From assembly GCA_025060105.1 (NCBI GenBank), contig JANXCS010000005.1, forward strand, positions 62,001 through 126,000: a DNA stretch of 64,000 nucleotides, read 5' to 3'. Made by a program: the position numbers and the translations under genes. This DNA comes from Pseudothermotoga sp. (GTDB taxonomy: Bacteria > Thermotogota > Thermotogae > Thermotogales > DSM-5069). The notes beneath the pieces were generated by a model that saw only the letters and a list, made by a program, of their open reading frames with translations, was not told the origin of the DNA and did no database searches. Positions 23,891-33,694 of the stretch are shown here, one piece after another; within the stretch, counting starts at the first letter, position 1, and the number at the start of each line of letters is the position of its first letter.

Positions 23891-24307
23891 GTGATAGTTT
23901 GCATTTTCGTTGAAAGTCCCTCGAATTTCAAAGAGAAAGTTCGAACTCAACTCGAAGAACAGTTTTTTGATACACGCTATTTAGAAACCGAAGCTAACGT
24001 GGATAAGTTGACTGAACTGCTCTTCGAGCATGCCCAAGGCAATGTTGAGCTGGTGATCGTCTTGGGAGGGGTCGATATCAAAACGAGGGCTATTTCAAGC
24101 ATTGCAGTAGAGAGGATCGTCGACGGTAGGATTTACACTCTAGAAAAGTATCTGTGTCAGTTGATCGCAGAGAGTTGTCCAGAATGTCTGCTCACATCAC
24201 CGACTGTGGGTGTCAGAAACCAAACCTTGATCGTTTCGCTACCAAATCATGATATAAGTTTGAAACTGTTGAACGTTGTGATCGATGCAGTGAAGAAGGG
24301 CGGTTGA
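23891..24307 (+). CDS. divergent MoaB/Mog-like domain protein
   Basis: 138 residues, not firmly assigned. VELVIVLGGVDIKTRAISSIAVERI followed later by TVGVRNQTLIVSLPNHDISLKLL matches the pattern of molybdopterin-binding MoaB/MogA domains, where a TTGG..PRD..PEA segment is followed by GVRGKTLIVNLPGSPK. The glycine pair and the GVR..TLIV.LPN stretch are kept, but the usual Asp after the glycines and the final GSPK are changed, so cofactor binding is doubtful. The GTG start is 10 bp after nfnB, so it shares that message. Its stop lies inside the terminator hairpin. Confidence 0.5.
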   Translation: MIVCIFVESPSNFKEKVRTQLEEQFFDTRYLETEANVDKLTELLFEHAQGNVELVIVLGGVDIKTRAISSIAVERIVDGRIYTLEKYLCQLIAESCPECLLTSPTVGVRNQTLIVSLPNHDISLKLLNVVIDAVKKGG

Positions 24308-24322
24308 ACCGCCCTTTTCTTT
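24296..24322 (+). terminator. intrinsic terminator of the nfn operon
   Basis: AAGGGCGGTT (24296-24305) and AACCGCCCTT (24307-24316) form a perfect 10-bp inverted repeat around a single base, and a T-rich tract runs on to 24322. The stop codon of the MoaB-like gene is inside the stem. The convergent amidohydrolase ends at 24323, so it may also slow transcription from the other side. Confidence 0.85.
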
Positions 24323-25477
24323 TCATTTGCTGTAGACAAGCTCACCGTCGATGTAAACCTGTTCGACGGTAGATTTCATATCGAAAGGATGCCCAGACCA
24401 CACCACAAGATCTGCATCTTTACCAATTTCGATCGAGCCTAGTCTGTCTTCAAGTCCCAAAATCTTCGCTGGGTTTATCGTGAGCATTTTCAAAAGCTCT
24501 TCTTCCTTTACACCATAACGCATCGCAACCGCTGCTTGCACAGAAGCAAACTCCAAAGGTATCACCGGATGGTCGCACATGAGTGCTACGAGGACATTCT
24601 TTTGGGTGAGTATCTTGAGTGCCTCCATACTCATATACCGCAGTTCCAACTTGGTTGCGAAAGTCATGAGTGGGCCGGCAACCACGGGGATTCTCTTGCT
24701 AGCAAGAAAATCAGCCAGTTTATACCCTTCGGTGCAGTGTTCCAATACGATTTTCAGATTGAATTCTTCTGCGATACGAACTGCTGTGACGATGTCATCC
24801 ACACGGTGTGCATGTATCCTGGCTGGTAACTCGCGCTTGAGTAGTTTCTCGCCCACTTCGTACTTCGGATCTCTCTCAAAAAACTGCTTTCCCTCCTTCA
24901 ACCCTTGCTCTTTCTTCTTCATATAGTCTTCCGACTTGAGCAGGAAAGATCTGATGATCGCCGCCGTACCCATCCTGGTGGTCGGCATAGTCTTTTTCTC
25001 AGAATAAACCCGTTTTGGGTTCTCGCCGAGCGCCATCTTTACACCGGCAGGATTGATTAAACACATCTCAAGAGCCGTTTTCCCCCTGAACTTGGCAACA
25101 AAGCCAAGACCTCCAACGGGATTTGCACTCCCCATCACGATGAAAGCCGTCGTAACACCGCCAGAGAGTGCCTTTTTGATCGATTCATCCTCTGGGTAAA
25201 AAGCGTCGATCGCTTGAAGATGCGCAGTCACAGGGTCCGTCATTTCGTTGCCCTCACTTTCAGTTGGACCGAGGCCTTCAGGATAAAGGCCAATGTGGGC
25301 ATGCGCATCGATGAACCCAGGCAATAAAAACTTACCAGTGAGGTCGATCGTTTCAAAAGAACGAGATGATCTGATCTGACCAACTTTCTTGATCTTCCCA
25401 TCCTCGACGAGCACATCCCCAACGAAGGGTTTCGACGTTATGGGGATGACCGTAGCGTTTTTGAAGAGGAGTTTCAC
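24323..25477 (-). CDS. amidohydrolase (imidazolonepropionase-like)
   Basis: About 384 residues of the metal-dependent amidohydrolase superfamily. The barrel metal site begins with PGFIDAHAHIG (about 55), with further ligands likely in HAHRVDD (about 230), LEHCTEG (about 255) and ALMCDHPV (about 310). A beta-sandwich flanks the barrel at both ends (LFKNATVIP and AWSGHP-like VVWSGHPFDM). The substrate is unknown; relatives include imidazolonepropionase and Xaa-Pro dipeptidases. A GTG at 25477 follows GGAGGTG with normal spacing; the longer TTG start at 25492 overlaps that site. It follows the sugar importer permease by 48 bp. Confidence 0.8.
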   Translation of the reverse strand: MKLLFKNATVIPITSKPFVGDVLVEDGKIKKVGQIRSSRSFETIDLTGKFLLPGFIDAHAHIGLYPEGLGPTESEGNEMTDPVTAHLQAIDAFYPEDESIKKALSGGVTTAFIVMGSANPVGGLGFVAKFRGKTALEMCLINPAGVKMALGENPKRVYSEKKTMPTTRMGTAAIIRSFLLKSEDYMKKKEQGLKEGKQFFERDPKYEVGEKLLKRELPARIHAHRVDDIVTAVRIAEEFNLKIVLEHCTEGYKLADFLASKRIPVVAGPLMTFATKLELRYMSMEALKILTQKNVLVALMCDHPVIPLEFASVQAAVAMRYGVKEEELLKMLTINPAKILGLEDRLGSIEIGKDADLVVWSGHPFDMKSTVEQVYIDGELVYSK

Positions 25478-25525
25478 CAACCACACCTCCAATCGTTCGT
25501 CTTGCTTACTGATATGATAGCAGTT

Positions 25526-26356
25526 TCAAGCCTTCAAAGAACCTTGAGTCAAACCCTCAACTATGTACTTTTGTGCCAAGGAGAAAACCAAGATGGTGGG
25601 TAACAAAGCTACAACTATACCTGCAGCCATCACGTTCCATTGGATGCCAGCCTTCGATACGAAAGAGTACAGCGCTACGGGTACCGTCATCTTGCGGTCA
25701 GTGTGTAAAAAAAGTACGGCGGTGAAAACCTCGTTCCAGCTGTTGACGAAACAAAAACTGAAGATCGAGCCAACACCTGGAAGAAGTAAAGGAACGATCA
25801 CCTTGAAAAGTACTTGAAATCTGTTGCAACCATCTATTAACGCGGCTTCCTCGATCGTTCTTGGCAGATTTTTCAGAAACGCTCTGGCCATGATTGTGCC
25901 AAAAGCTGAGCCAAAACTCGTGTAAATGATGATGACCGAGGTGAGTGTGTTAGTCAACTTCAATTTGGAGAACATTGTGAATTGAGGTATCATGATCAAA
26001 TAAGTCGGTAGCATCTGCACGAAGAAGAGCAATAAAATCAGAAAAGCTCTCAGCCTGAATTTTTCACGCGTCAAGATGTAACCAGCCATCAATGAAAAAA
26101 GTGTTGAAAAGGCCGCTGAAGTGGTCGCTACCAAGAACGAATTTTTGAAATACATGTTGAATTTTGCGAAGCTGAAGAGATATCTGTACGCTTCTAGAGT
26201 CGGTTTCGAAGGAAAATACTTCACTGGAAAAGTGTAAACTTCAATCGATGGTTTTATCGAAGTGAGAAATATCCAAATCAAGGGAAAGATCGCAATGATC
26301 AAAAACACAGTCAAACCGATGATCCTCAAGACACTGAATATTCTCCTCTTCCTCAC
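25526..26356 (-). CDS. sugar ABC transporter permease, MalG-like
   Basis: 276 residues with six membrane helices. The cytoplasmic EAA loop reads EEAALIDGCNRFQVLFKVIVP (about residues 170-190), the contact for the ATPase. The family is CUT1 (carbohydrate uptake). It starts with a GTG overlapping the stop codon of the MalF-like gene. The sugar cannot be told from the permeases. Confidence 0.9.
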   Translation of the reverse strand: MRKRRIFSVLRIIGLTVFLIIAIFPLIWIFLTSIKPSIEVYTFPVKYFPSKPTLEAYRYLFSFAKFNMYFKNSFLVATTSAAFSTLFSLMAGYILTREKFRLRAFLILLLFFVQMLPTYLIMIPQFTMFSKLKLTNTLTSVIIIYTSFGSAFGTIMARAFLKNLPRTIEEAALIDGCNRFQVLFKVIVPLLLPGVGSIFSFCFVNSWNEVFTAVLFLHTDRKMTVPVALYSFVSKAGIQWNVMAAGIVVALLPTILVFSLAQKYIVEGLTQGSLKA

Positions 26357-27228
26357 AGTTCAAATTCACCCCGTTCGAGAAGTGCAAGGTAAATCACGGC
26401 AAAAACAGTCATAATCGATGCGATGATCATACCCAGTGCGGAAGCAAGACCAAAATTGTTCCTGTAGTAGACCACGTTTATCATGTGAACGGCCAGAATG
26501 TTCGTTGTACCCGCAGGTCCTCCACGCGTCATGCCATAAATGATATCTGGAAAGTTCATAACCCATATGGTTCTCAACAAGATCGTATTGTAGATAGTCG
26601 GACGTATGTAAGGAAGGGTGATCGAAAACAGTCTCCTCCAAAAGCCTGCTCCATCGATCTCCGCAGCTTCATAGAGTTCACGAGGGATAGATTGAATCGC
26701 TGCCAAAAGCATGATGGCAAAAAAAGGTATACCGTACCAAACATTCACTAAGATCACCGAAAACATCGCGAACCTTTCATCAGAGAGGAAACCTACAGGA
26801 AATTTTAAAATTCCAAGTCTGATGAGTATGTCGTTCACGATACCAAACTGACCATTTAAAAGCCAAGACCACAGCAAACCTATGGCGAAACCAGACAATG
26901 CCCACGGATAGAACACCAAACCCATATACAAGCCTCGCCCGGGAAACGATTTTGCTAAGAGTAATGCCAAGATGAGTCCGAGGAGAAACTGAAACGTCAC
27001 AGAGAGAGTGATCCAAATGAAAGTGTTCCACAGAATACGCAGAAAATCTGGATCTCTTATTATCGTTTTGTAGTTACTCCAACCGATGAACCTTGGATTG
27101 TTCAGATTGAACACTGTGAGTCGCTGGAATGAAATTACCCCCCCGCGAGCGAGGGGGTAGAGGTTCACGAATAAAATCAGGATGAATGTGGGTAACAACA
27201 TCAAAAACCTCAGCTTGGATTTCTTCAC
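26353..27228 (-). CDS. sugar ABC transporter permease, MalF-like
   Basis: About 291 residues, six helices, EAA loop YEAAEIDGAGFWRRLFSITLP near 190. A longer frame begins at 27267 inside the binding-protein gene, but a GTG at 27228 overlaps the upstream stop codon as GTGA. This gives VKKSKLRFLMLLP, a normal permease beginning, and suggests translational coupling. No ATP-binding protein follows; Thermotogae often share one MalK-like ATPase among importers. Confidence 0.9.
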   Translation of the reverse strand: MKKSKLRFLMLLPTFILILFVNLYPLARGGVISFQRLTVFNLNNPRFIGWSNYKTIIRDPDFLRILWNTFIWITLSVTFQFLLGLILALLLAKSFPGRGLYMGLVFYPWALSGFAIGLLWSWLLNGQFGIVNDILIRLGILKFPVGFLSDERFAMFSVILVNVWYGIPFFAIMLLAAIQSIPRELYEAAEIDGAGFWRRLFSITLPYIRPTIYNTILLRTIWVMNFPDIIYGMTRGGPAGTTNILAVHMINVVYYRNNFGLASALGMIIASIMTVFAVIYLALLERGEFEL

Positions 27229-28487
27229 TTCTTTACCAAACCCGCTTTCTTCCAGAAATCTGCCCAAACTCTGAGCGCATCCTCAGGTTTCATCTTGCCA
27301 AGCAACACCTGTTGCATGGTGGTTTCGTGAAGTTCGTTCCACTCGCTCCAAGCTTCGTTGTCCAAGGGATACTTCGTGAACTGGTAGTGTTTCTCATCTT
27401 CAAACATGGCGGTCCAACCATGGAAAGTTTCACTCTTGAAGAATGGATCTTGCTCATAGACCCTCATATCTACGGGAAGTGCGCCGTATTCTCTGCACCA
27501 ATAAGCATTGATCGCGGGAGAATTGAAGAATTCTAAGAATTTCCACGCTAAGTCTTTGTACTTGGAGTAACTGGTGATACCCCAACCAGCAAACCCAATC
27601 GTCGGATAAGCTTTGCCTCCACGACCGATGGGTAACGGAGCTGTCTTGTACGTTCCTTGTTTCATGATTTCGTTCAGAAGTCCTACAGTATCTGGGTCTT
27701 GAAAGAGATAAGGAGTGATGCCCGAAGCGAAAGCATTAACCTGCTCATCGAAGCCCCAGTTGATCGAATCTTTCGGCGCTGTCTTGTAAAGTTCAATGTA
27801 AAACTTCAACCCTTCCAGTGCTCTGGGATCTTCGAAAATGAGCTTTCCATCTTTCTTCAAATACATACAGTTAGGATCTATATTGTCGAAGAAGGAGGTC
27901 ATCACAATGTCGATGAACGCTGTAGGATAACCCTTTCCCCTGAAGGTGAAACCGAACTGACCTATCTCTGGTTTGGTCAACCTTCGACAGTGTTCCAACA
28001 ATTCGTCCATTGTTTTCGCAGGAGACGTTATACCATATTTCGATATCACATCGGGTCTGTAAAAGAGGGTTTTGACGTATATAGCGTTGGGCAAAAGATA
28101 AGCCGTCCCTTTGTAAGTTCTTGCTGCTTCCAAAACGCCTGGAACGAAGTACTTCACTAGATCAGATTTCGCAAGATAAGACTCCAAAGAAAGGAGTTTT
28201 CCCATGCTCGCTAGAGCACTGAGTGACCAATCCCCCACTTCTACTATATCTAGTGGCTCTTCCGCACTCACCATTAGGTAGATCTTCTGATAAGCTGTCT
28301 CGTACGGCGGAGAGATCAACTCGATTTTTACACCGGGATTCTGCGCCTCAAATTTGGAGATGATCTCTTCGAGTATCTTCGTTCTCAAAGGACTAGTGAA
28401 CACTTGAATCATTCTAAGAGTGATTTGTTGTGAGAACAGCAAACCACATACCAGCACTACGGCTAAAAAGAAAACCAGTTTTCTCAC
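27225..28487 (-). CDS. sugar ABC transporter substrate-binding protein
   Basis: About 420 residues of the CUT1 binding-protein family (SBP_bac_1). A signal peptide covers roughly the first 22 residues (VRKLVFFLAVVLVCGLLFSQ) without a lipobox, so the protein should be periplasmic. The mature part shows FEAQNPGVKIELISPPYETAYQK and the late FAGWGITSYSKYKDLAWKFLEF, both typical. The frame is open to 28505, but those codons form the ribosome binding site GGAGGAGGTGA; the GTG at 28487 is the start. The ligand is unknown. Confidence 0.9.
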   Translation of the reverse strand: MRKLVFFLAVVLVCGLLFSQQITLRMIQVFTSPLRTKILEEIISKFEAQNPGVKIELISPPYETAYQKIYLMVSAEEPLDIVEVGDWSLSALASMGKLLSLESYLAKSDLVKYFVPGVLEAARTYKGTAYLLPNAIYVKTLFYRPDVISKYGITSPAKTMDELLEHCRRLTKPEIGQFGFTFRGKGYPTAFIDIVMTSFFDNIDPNCMYLKKDGKLIFEDPRALEGLKFYIELYKTAPKDSINWGFDEQVNAFASGITPYLFQDPDTVGLLNEIMKQGTYKTAPLPIGRGGKAYPTIGFAGWGITSYSKYKDLAWKFLEFFNSPAINAYWCREYGALPVDMRVYEQDPFFKSETFHGWTAMFEDEKHYQFTKYPLDNEAWSEWNELHETTMQQVLLGKMKPEDALRVWADFWKKAGLVKK

Positions 28488-28662
28488 ACTCTCACCTCCT
28501 CCCAAGGTTTATTTTACACAGAGTGTGAACTTTCGTAATCTTGGGTTCGATAGGCAATTCATACTCGTCTTAACTGAATCGTGATCGATTGAAACGTTCG
28601 TGGAGCCCCACACCCAAGATAGAATATTTGTAAGAGCTTAAAGAAAATCGGAGGTGCAAGAT

Positions 28663-30387
28663 GTGAGGTTTTCACAACTTTATGCTCCAACGGTCAAAGA
28701 AGCTCCCACAGACGCAGAGGTCATTAGCCACGCTCTTTTGCACAGAGCGGGGTTCATCAGGAAAGCTGCTGCGGGCGTTTACACGTATCTTCCTTTGGCT
28801 AAAAGAACGCTTTCGAAAATAGAGAAAATCATAAGAGAAGAGATGGACAAAATCGGTGCTCAAGAGCTTTCTATGCCGATAATTCATCCCGCAGAGCTAT
28901 GGCAAATGACGGGACGTTGGGATGACTACGGCGATGAGATGATGAAACTGAAGGACAGACACGGCAGAGACTTCGCGCTCGGTCCAACGCATGAGGAGAT
29001 GATAACGTTTTTAGTCAAGGATGAGGTGCGTTCCTACAAACAGTTGCCCGTCTTTCTTTATCAAATAGGTCCAAAATATAGAGACGAGATCAGACCAAGG
29101 TTCGGACTTTTGCGTGCAAGAGAGTTCATCATGAAGGATGGTTATAGCTTTCACGACAGTGAAGAATCTTTAGACGAAGCTTATAGAGCTTGCAGTGACG
29201 CTTACAGTAGAATTGCGGAACGGATTGGGTTTAAATACATCATCATCGAAGCTGCGAGTGGTGCTATCGGTGGTAGTCAATCTCACGAGTTCGTGAGTTT
29301 CGCTCAAGTTGGTGAAACGAATTTGCTCAAATGCAACAGCTGTGGATACTCTTCCAGCGATGAACAAGCACCATACAAGGGCGAGTACGAGCAAATCAAC
29401 GAAGAAGAAAAACCTTTGCAGTTAGTACACACACCCAACGTTAGAACGGTACAACAAGTAGCGGACTTTCTTTCTGTCGACCCCAAGAGGATCATCAAGT
29501 CGCTCCTGTTCGTTGGTAGAAACGGTTTCATCATGGCTTTGGTGCAGGGCGATAGAGAATTGAACGTAGAAAAGCTCAAAGTGTTCATGAAAGATCAATC
29601 TTTGAGGATGGCGAGTCCAGACGAAGTGCTCGAGAAATTCGGGGTTCCCATCGGTTTCATAGGTCCTGTTGGGATCAAGTTACCCATCGTGGCAGATTTT
29701 GGGATAAAGTACCTGAAAAACGCCGTCGTGGGAGGCATGAGGGAAGATTACCATTACATCAATGCTAACGTTGAGAGGGACTTCACGCCAGATCATTATA
29801 CCGATCTGTTACTCACAAGGGAGAACGATCCGTGTCCAATTTGCGGTGAGCCTCTGGAAGCAATGAAAGGGATTGAACTTGGGCACGTTTTCAAGCTGGG
29901 TACAAAGTATTCACAATCCATGGGAGCTTACTTCATGGATCGTGACGGTAATTTAAAACCATTCATCATGGGTTGTTACGGGTGGGGTGTCTCCAGAACG
30001 ATGGCTGCCGTGGTCGAGCAGCTCAACGATGAAGACGGTATCATTTGGCCAAGATCGATCGCGCCGTTTGAAGTGATTGTGACCATCGTTTCAACGAACG
30101 ATGCGCAACAGAAGAAATTTGCTGAACAAATATATGCAGAACTGAGTAATAGAGGTATCGAAGTTCTGATAGATGATCGTGAAATATCCGCTGGTATGAA
30201 GTTCAAGGATGCAGACTTGATAGGTTTCCCATTGAGAATAACAGTTGGAAAATCACTTCAAGAAGGTTTCGTTGAGTTAAAGCTTAGAAGCGAAAAAACT
30301 CATATCAAAGTCGAGGCAAGCATTTCAAAAGTTTTAGAGAAAACCATCGCCGCACTCGATTCTTACAATCCGCACGAGGGTAGATGA
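28663..30387 (+). CDS. proS: prolyl-tRNA synthetase
   Basis: About 574 residues, the bacterial long form with an editing (YbaK-like) insertion between class II motifs 2 and 3. Motif 1/2 regions ([37 protein letters not shown]) and motif 3 ([17 protein letters not shown]) are clear; the C-terminal anticodon domain includes [23 protein letters not shown]. The GTG at 28654 is part of GGAGGTG; the GTG at 28663 has proper spacing. It opens a tight seven-gene run. Confidence 0.95.
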   Translation: MRFSQLYAPTVKEAPTDAEVISHALLHRAGFIRKAAAGVYTYLPLAKRTLSKIEKIIREEMDKIGAQELSMPIIHPAELWQMTGRWDDYGDEMMKLKDRHGRDFALGPTHEEMITFLVKDEVRSYKQLPVFLYQIGPKYRDEIRPRFGLLRAREFIMKDGYSFHDSEESLDEAYRACSDAYSRIAERIGFKYIIIEAASGAIGGSQSHEFVSFAQVGETNLLKCNSCGYSSSDEQAPYKGEYEQINEEEKPLQLVHTPNVRTVQQVADFLSVDPKRIIKSLLFVGRNGFIMALVQGDRELNVEKLKVFMKDQSLRMASPDEVLEKFGVPIGFIGPVGIKLPIVADFGIKYLKNAVVGGMREDYHYINANVERDFTPDHYTDLLLTRENDPCPICGEPLEAMKGIELGHVFKLGTKYSQSMGAYFMDRDGNLKPFIMGCYGWGVSRTMAAVVEQLNDEDGIIWPRSIAPFEVIVTIVSTNDAQQKKFAEQIYAELSNRGIEVLIDDREISAGMKFKDADLIGFPLRITVGKSLQEGFVELKLRSEKTHIKVEASISKVLEKTIAALDSYNPHEGR

Positions 30388-30390
30388 ACC

Positions 30391-31272
30391 ATGGGATTTT
30401 TTGAGAAACTCAAACAAGGTCTAGAAAAAACGAAGAAAGCCTTCTTCGATGGTATCAAGCAGTTGTTGAAAAGTGGCAGGATCGATGAGGAAACACTTCA
30501 AGAACTCGAAGAACTGCTCATAGCTGCGGACGTTGGTCATCGAACCGCATCGTGGATCATAGAAAGGATCAGACAAGAAAGGTCGAACGATCCAATCTCG
30601 AGTTTAAGAAACATTCTTCTAGAGTTACTTGAGGGTAATAACGATTTGAATTTGAATGGATCACCAAGTGTCATAAGTGTCGTGGGTGTAAACGGTTCAG
30701 GTAAAACAACGACTGTGGCAAAACTCGCAGCACAGTTTCAAGCTATGGGTAAGAGTGTCGTGATGGCCGCGGCAGATACTTTTAGAGCTGCCGCCATAGA
30801 ACAACTCAAGATCTGGGGCGAGAGAATCGGCTGTACAGTTATAGCACACAACGAAGGCGCAGACCCCGCGGCGGTCGCATATGATGCGGTGAATCACGCG
30901 AAATCAAAGGGTAAGGATGTCGTGATCATCGATACGGCAGGTAGGCTTCATACAAAGAAAAACTTGATGGAGGAGTTGAGAAAGATTCACAGAACTGTTG
31001 GAAAACTAGCAGAAGGCGCGCCGCACGAAACGTTGTTAGTCATAGATGCCACAACGGGTCAGAACGGTTTGGTGCAAGCTAGAGTGTTCAAGGATGCAGT
31101 GAATGTTACAGGCTTGGTGATCACCAAGCTCGATGGAACTGCCAAAGGCGGTATTGCCCTCGCCATAAAGCATGAGCTAGGCTTGCCCATCAAGTTCGTT
31201 GGTGTTGGTGAAGAAGTGGAAGATCTGAAACGCTTCAATGCTAGAGAGTTCATTGAGGCGTTGCTATCATGA
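30391..31272 (+). CDS. ftsY: signal recognition particle receptor FtsY
   Basis: 293 residues, the short form without the acidic A domain. N helical domain (1-85), then the SRP GTPase: VGVNGSGKTTTVAKLAAQ (about 105), ADTFRAAAIEQL, IIDTAGRLHTK and TKLDGTAKGG. It docks the ribosome/SRP complex at the membrane. It lies 3 bp after proS and overlaps the DUF2225 gene by 4 bp. Confidence 0.95.
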   Translation: MGFFEKLKQGLEKTKKAFFDGIKQLLKSGRIDEETLQELEELLIAADVGHRTASWIIERIRQERSNDPISSLRNILLELLEGNNDLNLNGSPSVISVVGVNGSGKTTTVAKLAAQFQAMGKSVVMAAADTFRAAAIEQLKIWGERIGCTVIAHNEGADPAAVAYDAVNHAKSKGKDVVIIDTAGRLHTKKNLMEELRKIHRTVGKLAEGAPHETLLVIDATTGQNGLVQARVFKDAVNVTGLVITKLDGTAKGGIALAIKHELGLPIKFVGVGEEVEDLKRFNAREFIEALLS

Positions 31273-31976
31273 AGGTTGGGGTGTATAATCCTTTCAGGTA
31301 TTTGGAGGAAAAAACTCTGCGGACGTTTTGGTTTAAAACTTACCTCTGTCCAGTGTGTGAGAAACAATTCGATGCGATCAGACTTTTCAGTGAGGCAGTG
31401 AAAGTCAAAGACCGTGATCATGATCTCAAACCTATCTATGATGGTGTCAACGCACTCATGTTTCAGCTCGTTAGCTGCCCCAACTGTTTGTACACGTCGT
31501 TCGAAGACGATTTTAAAGAATTATCTCCTTCCCATCTGCAAGTTGTACGAAATCTTTGTGAAAAGTTGAGACAAAATCTGAAGATCGAGCTCAGTGAGCA
31601 CAAAAATCTTCGAGATGCCATAGTGCAATACAATCTCGCGGCTGTCATTTACACAGCCAGAGGAAGATTATTCAGAGCAGCTGAGTCTTTTTTGAAACTG
31701 GCTTGGTTGTACAGAGACGCGGGTTCTTTTGAAGAAGAAAGGAAGGCCCTGAATCACGCGATGGGGTTGTTTTTGAAGTGCTACACTGAGCAAGATTTGG
31801 ATGAAGATCAGCAGATTGTAGCATTATTTTATGTTGGGGAAATAAACAAGCTTTTGGGAAACAAAAAGGAAATGATGAGATGGTTCTCCGAACTGTTCGA
31901 AAGGTTTGGTAAAAAGGATTCGATCTATTTGAAGCGAGCCAGACAGGAATGGCAGGAGGCATCATTTGAGAGATGA
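31269..31976 (+). CDS. DUF2225 protein
   Basis: 235 residues. The N-terminal part has paired CxxC motifs (CPVC near 27, CPNC near 69) that probably bind zinc, with the DRDHDLKPIYDGVNALMFQLVSCPNC region of DUF2225. The rest is helical with TPR-like stretches (AAVIYTARGRLFRAAESFLKLAWLYRD). The function of this family is unknown. Both ends overlap neighbours by 4 bp. Confidence 0.75.
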   Translation: MKVGVYNPFRYLEEKTLRTFWFKTYLCPVCEKQFDAIRLFSEAVKVKDRDHDLKPIYDGVNALMFQLVSCPNCLYTSFEDDFKELSPSHLQVVRNLCEKLRQNLKIELSEHKNLRDAIVQYNLAAVIYTARGRLFRAAESFLKLAWLYRDAGSFEEERKALNHAMGLFLKCYTEQDLDEDQQIVALFYVGEINKLLGNKKEMMRWFSELFERFGKKDSIYLKRARQEWQEASFER

Positions 31977-33694
31977 AAGTGTCGAAATGTTTCCTCATCC
32001 TTTTGATCGTGTTTGGATTGTTTGGGTGTACGAACTACGATAGGAACGTGCTCGAACAAATCAACAGGAAACTCGACGACTTCGAATACAGACTATCGGC
32101 GCTTGAAAAAAGTGTTTACACAAATCAAAGATCGATCGAAAACTTACAGGCTGATGTCAAAAGGTTTTCTGAGGAACTGTCGACAGCAAAGAGGCTGATC
32201 AGTGAACAGAGAAACATTCCAGTCATCTCTCAAGACGACATAAACCAGATCCTCGCTCGAATCACATCGCTCGAGATGCGTTTCAACCAACTGTCCGTGG
32301 CACTGAACGTTTCTGACATAAGACAACTCATATACAAGATCTCAGATTTGGAAACAGCTCAGAAACAACAGCAGATAGCTTACGAACGTTTCATCAAGAG
32401 CACTGAGGAACTCTTATCACAGGTGAACGCTGAGGAAACAGCAAAAAGGTTGAAAAGCCTTGAAAACAGTGTCACATCGATATCGAATCAAATCAGTGAG
32501 CTTTTGGAGTTATCCTCGAGAGTGAACGCGCTCGAGAGAGCCTTCGATAATCTATCACTCACTCCGCAAGCCACACTGATCAACATATCAACGATTGAAA
32601 GAGAGCTCTTCCAAACTAGATCGAGACTGCAGGAGCTTGAGGTTAGTTTGAAGCGCGAGATCGAGAGGAAAATCGAAGAATTCTCCTCAAAACAAATCGT
32701 TGTCACGAATCCTGCAGACCTTCAGCAGTACGTGGCCAACACGACGGCAATGGTTCGACAACTGAGTTTGGAGCTCGAAATGCTCCGTGGTATGGTGAAG
32801 GAATATGACAGAGAAAGATTTCTAAAGCTCGATCAAGATTACATAGTGTACGTGGTGAAACCCAACGATACTCTCTCGAGCATCATGCGAGCATATGGGC
32901 TGGGACAAGACAAACTCAGACTCATAATGGAATTGAACAACATACAAGATCCCAACAGATTGTTGGCCGGCCAGAGAATAAAGATACCCATCGAAGACAG
33001 AAGCGCTCTGTTTGCTTACCCACTCGAAAAAGCTTTGAACTTGCAAGACGTTGTGTCAACCTTTGGTCGTCCAACAGGTAGTGGTGTCACTACTGGTATA
33101 ACGATAAGTTTGGAGAAGGGTTCACGAGTGTTCTCGATATTGCCCGGTAGAATCGTGAGCATTTTGCAGGATGAGAAAGGACGTTACCATGTGCGTATAG
33201 ACCACGGCAACGGTGTACTCGCTGTCTATGGAAACCTTTCAACACTCAACATCACACCGAACAGCTGGGTCGGCAGAGGACAAGTCATAGGAACAGTGAA
33301 CGATCTATTTCACTTCGAGATATGGATAGATGGAGAACCTAGAGACCCACTCCGAATACTTTTGAAGTACGTTGGAAAGTTCGAGGCCACATTCTATTCT
33401 GAGTGGGACGATGGCAAGTTGCCTGAACATCCGACCTTCAGAATCACAACACTCGGAACTGTTCCAAGAGAATGGAGGACCGTAGCCGCGGATCCTTCGG
33501 TGATTCCTTTAGGAAGTCTCATCTACATTCCGCAGTTCGCTGACAAACCAAACTTTGGTCTCTTTTTAGTCGAGGACACAGGTTTACTCATAAAAGGTAA
33601 CATCATCGACGTATACATGAACAGTCCTAATCAAGCCCTTCAGAACATGCGCACCGAAGTTGACGTTTACCTTGTGGCGAGCAAGCTGAGGTGA
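31973..33694 (+). CDS. LysM / degenerate M23 / 3D-domain lipoprotein with long coiled coil
   Basis: 573 residues. Signal with lipobox LFGC (Cys about 19), then about 250 residues of coiled coil, LysM (YVVKPNDTLSSIMRAYGLG, about 283-330), an M23-like beta domain (about 345-460) and a C-terminal 3D domain (VAADPSVIPLGSLIYIP to DVYMN). The M23 part keeps RIDHGNG and YGNLS but lacks the HxxxD start and has FHFE in place of HLHFE, so zinc binding is unlikely. The 3D domain keeps three aspartates (AADPS, EDTG, IIDVY), as in lytic transglycosylases of the MltA/RlpA kind. It probably anchors in the inner or outer membrane and acts on or binds peptidoglycan. Confidence 0.8.
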   Translation: MKVSKCFLILLIVFGLFGCTNYDRNVLEQINRKLDDFEYRLSALEKSVYTNQRSIENLQADVKRFSEELSTAKRLISEQRNIPVISQDDINQILARITSLEMRFNQLSVALNVSDIRQLIYKISDLETAQKQQQIAYERFIKSTEELLSQVNAEETAKRLKSLENSVTSISNQISELLELSSRVNALERAFDNLSLTPQATLINISTIERELFQTRSRLQELEVSLKREIERKIEEFSSKQIVVTNPADLQQYVANTTAMVRQLSLELEMLRGMVKEYDRERFLKLDQDYIVYVVKPNDTLSSIMRAYGLGQDKLRLIMELNNIQDPNRLLAGQRIKIPIEDRSALFAYPLEKALNLQDVVSTFGRPTGSGVTTGITISLEKGSRVFSILPGRIVSILQDEKGRYHVRIDHGNGVLAVYGNLSTLNITPNSWVGRGQVIGTVNDLFHFEIWIDGEPRDPLRILLKYVGKFEATFYSEWDDGKLPEHPTFRITTLGTVPREWRTVAADPSVIPLGSLIYIPQFADKPNFGLFLVEDTGLLIKGNIIDVYMNSPNQALQNMRTEVDVYLVASKLR

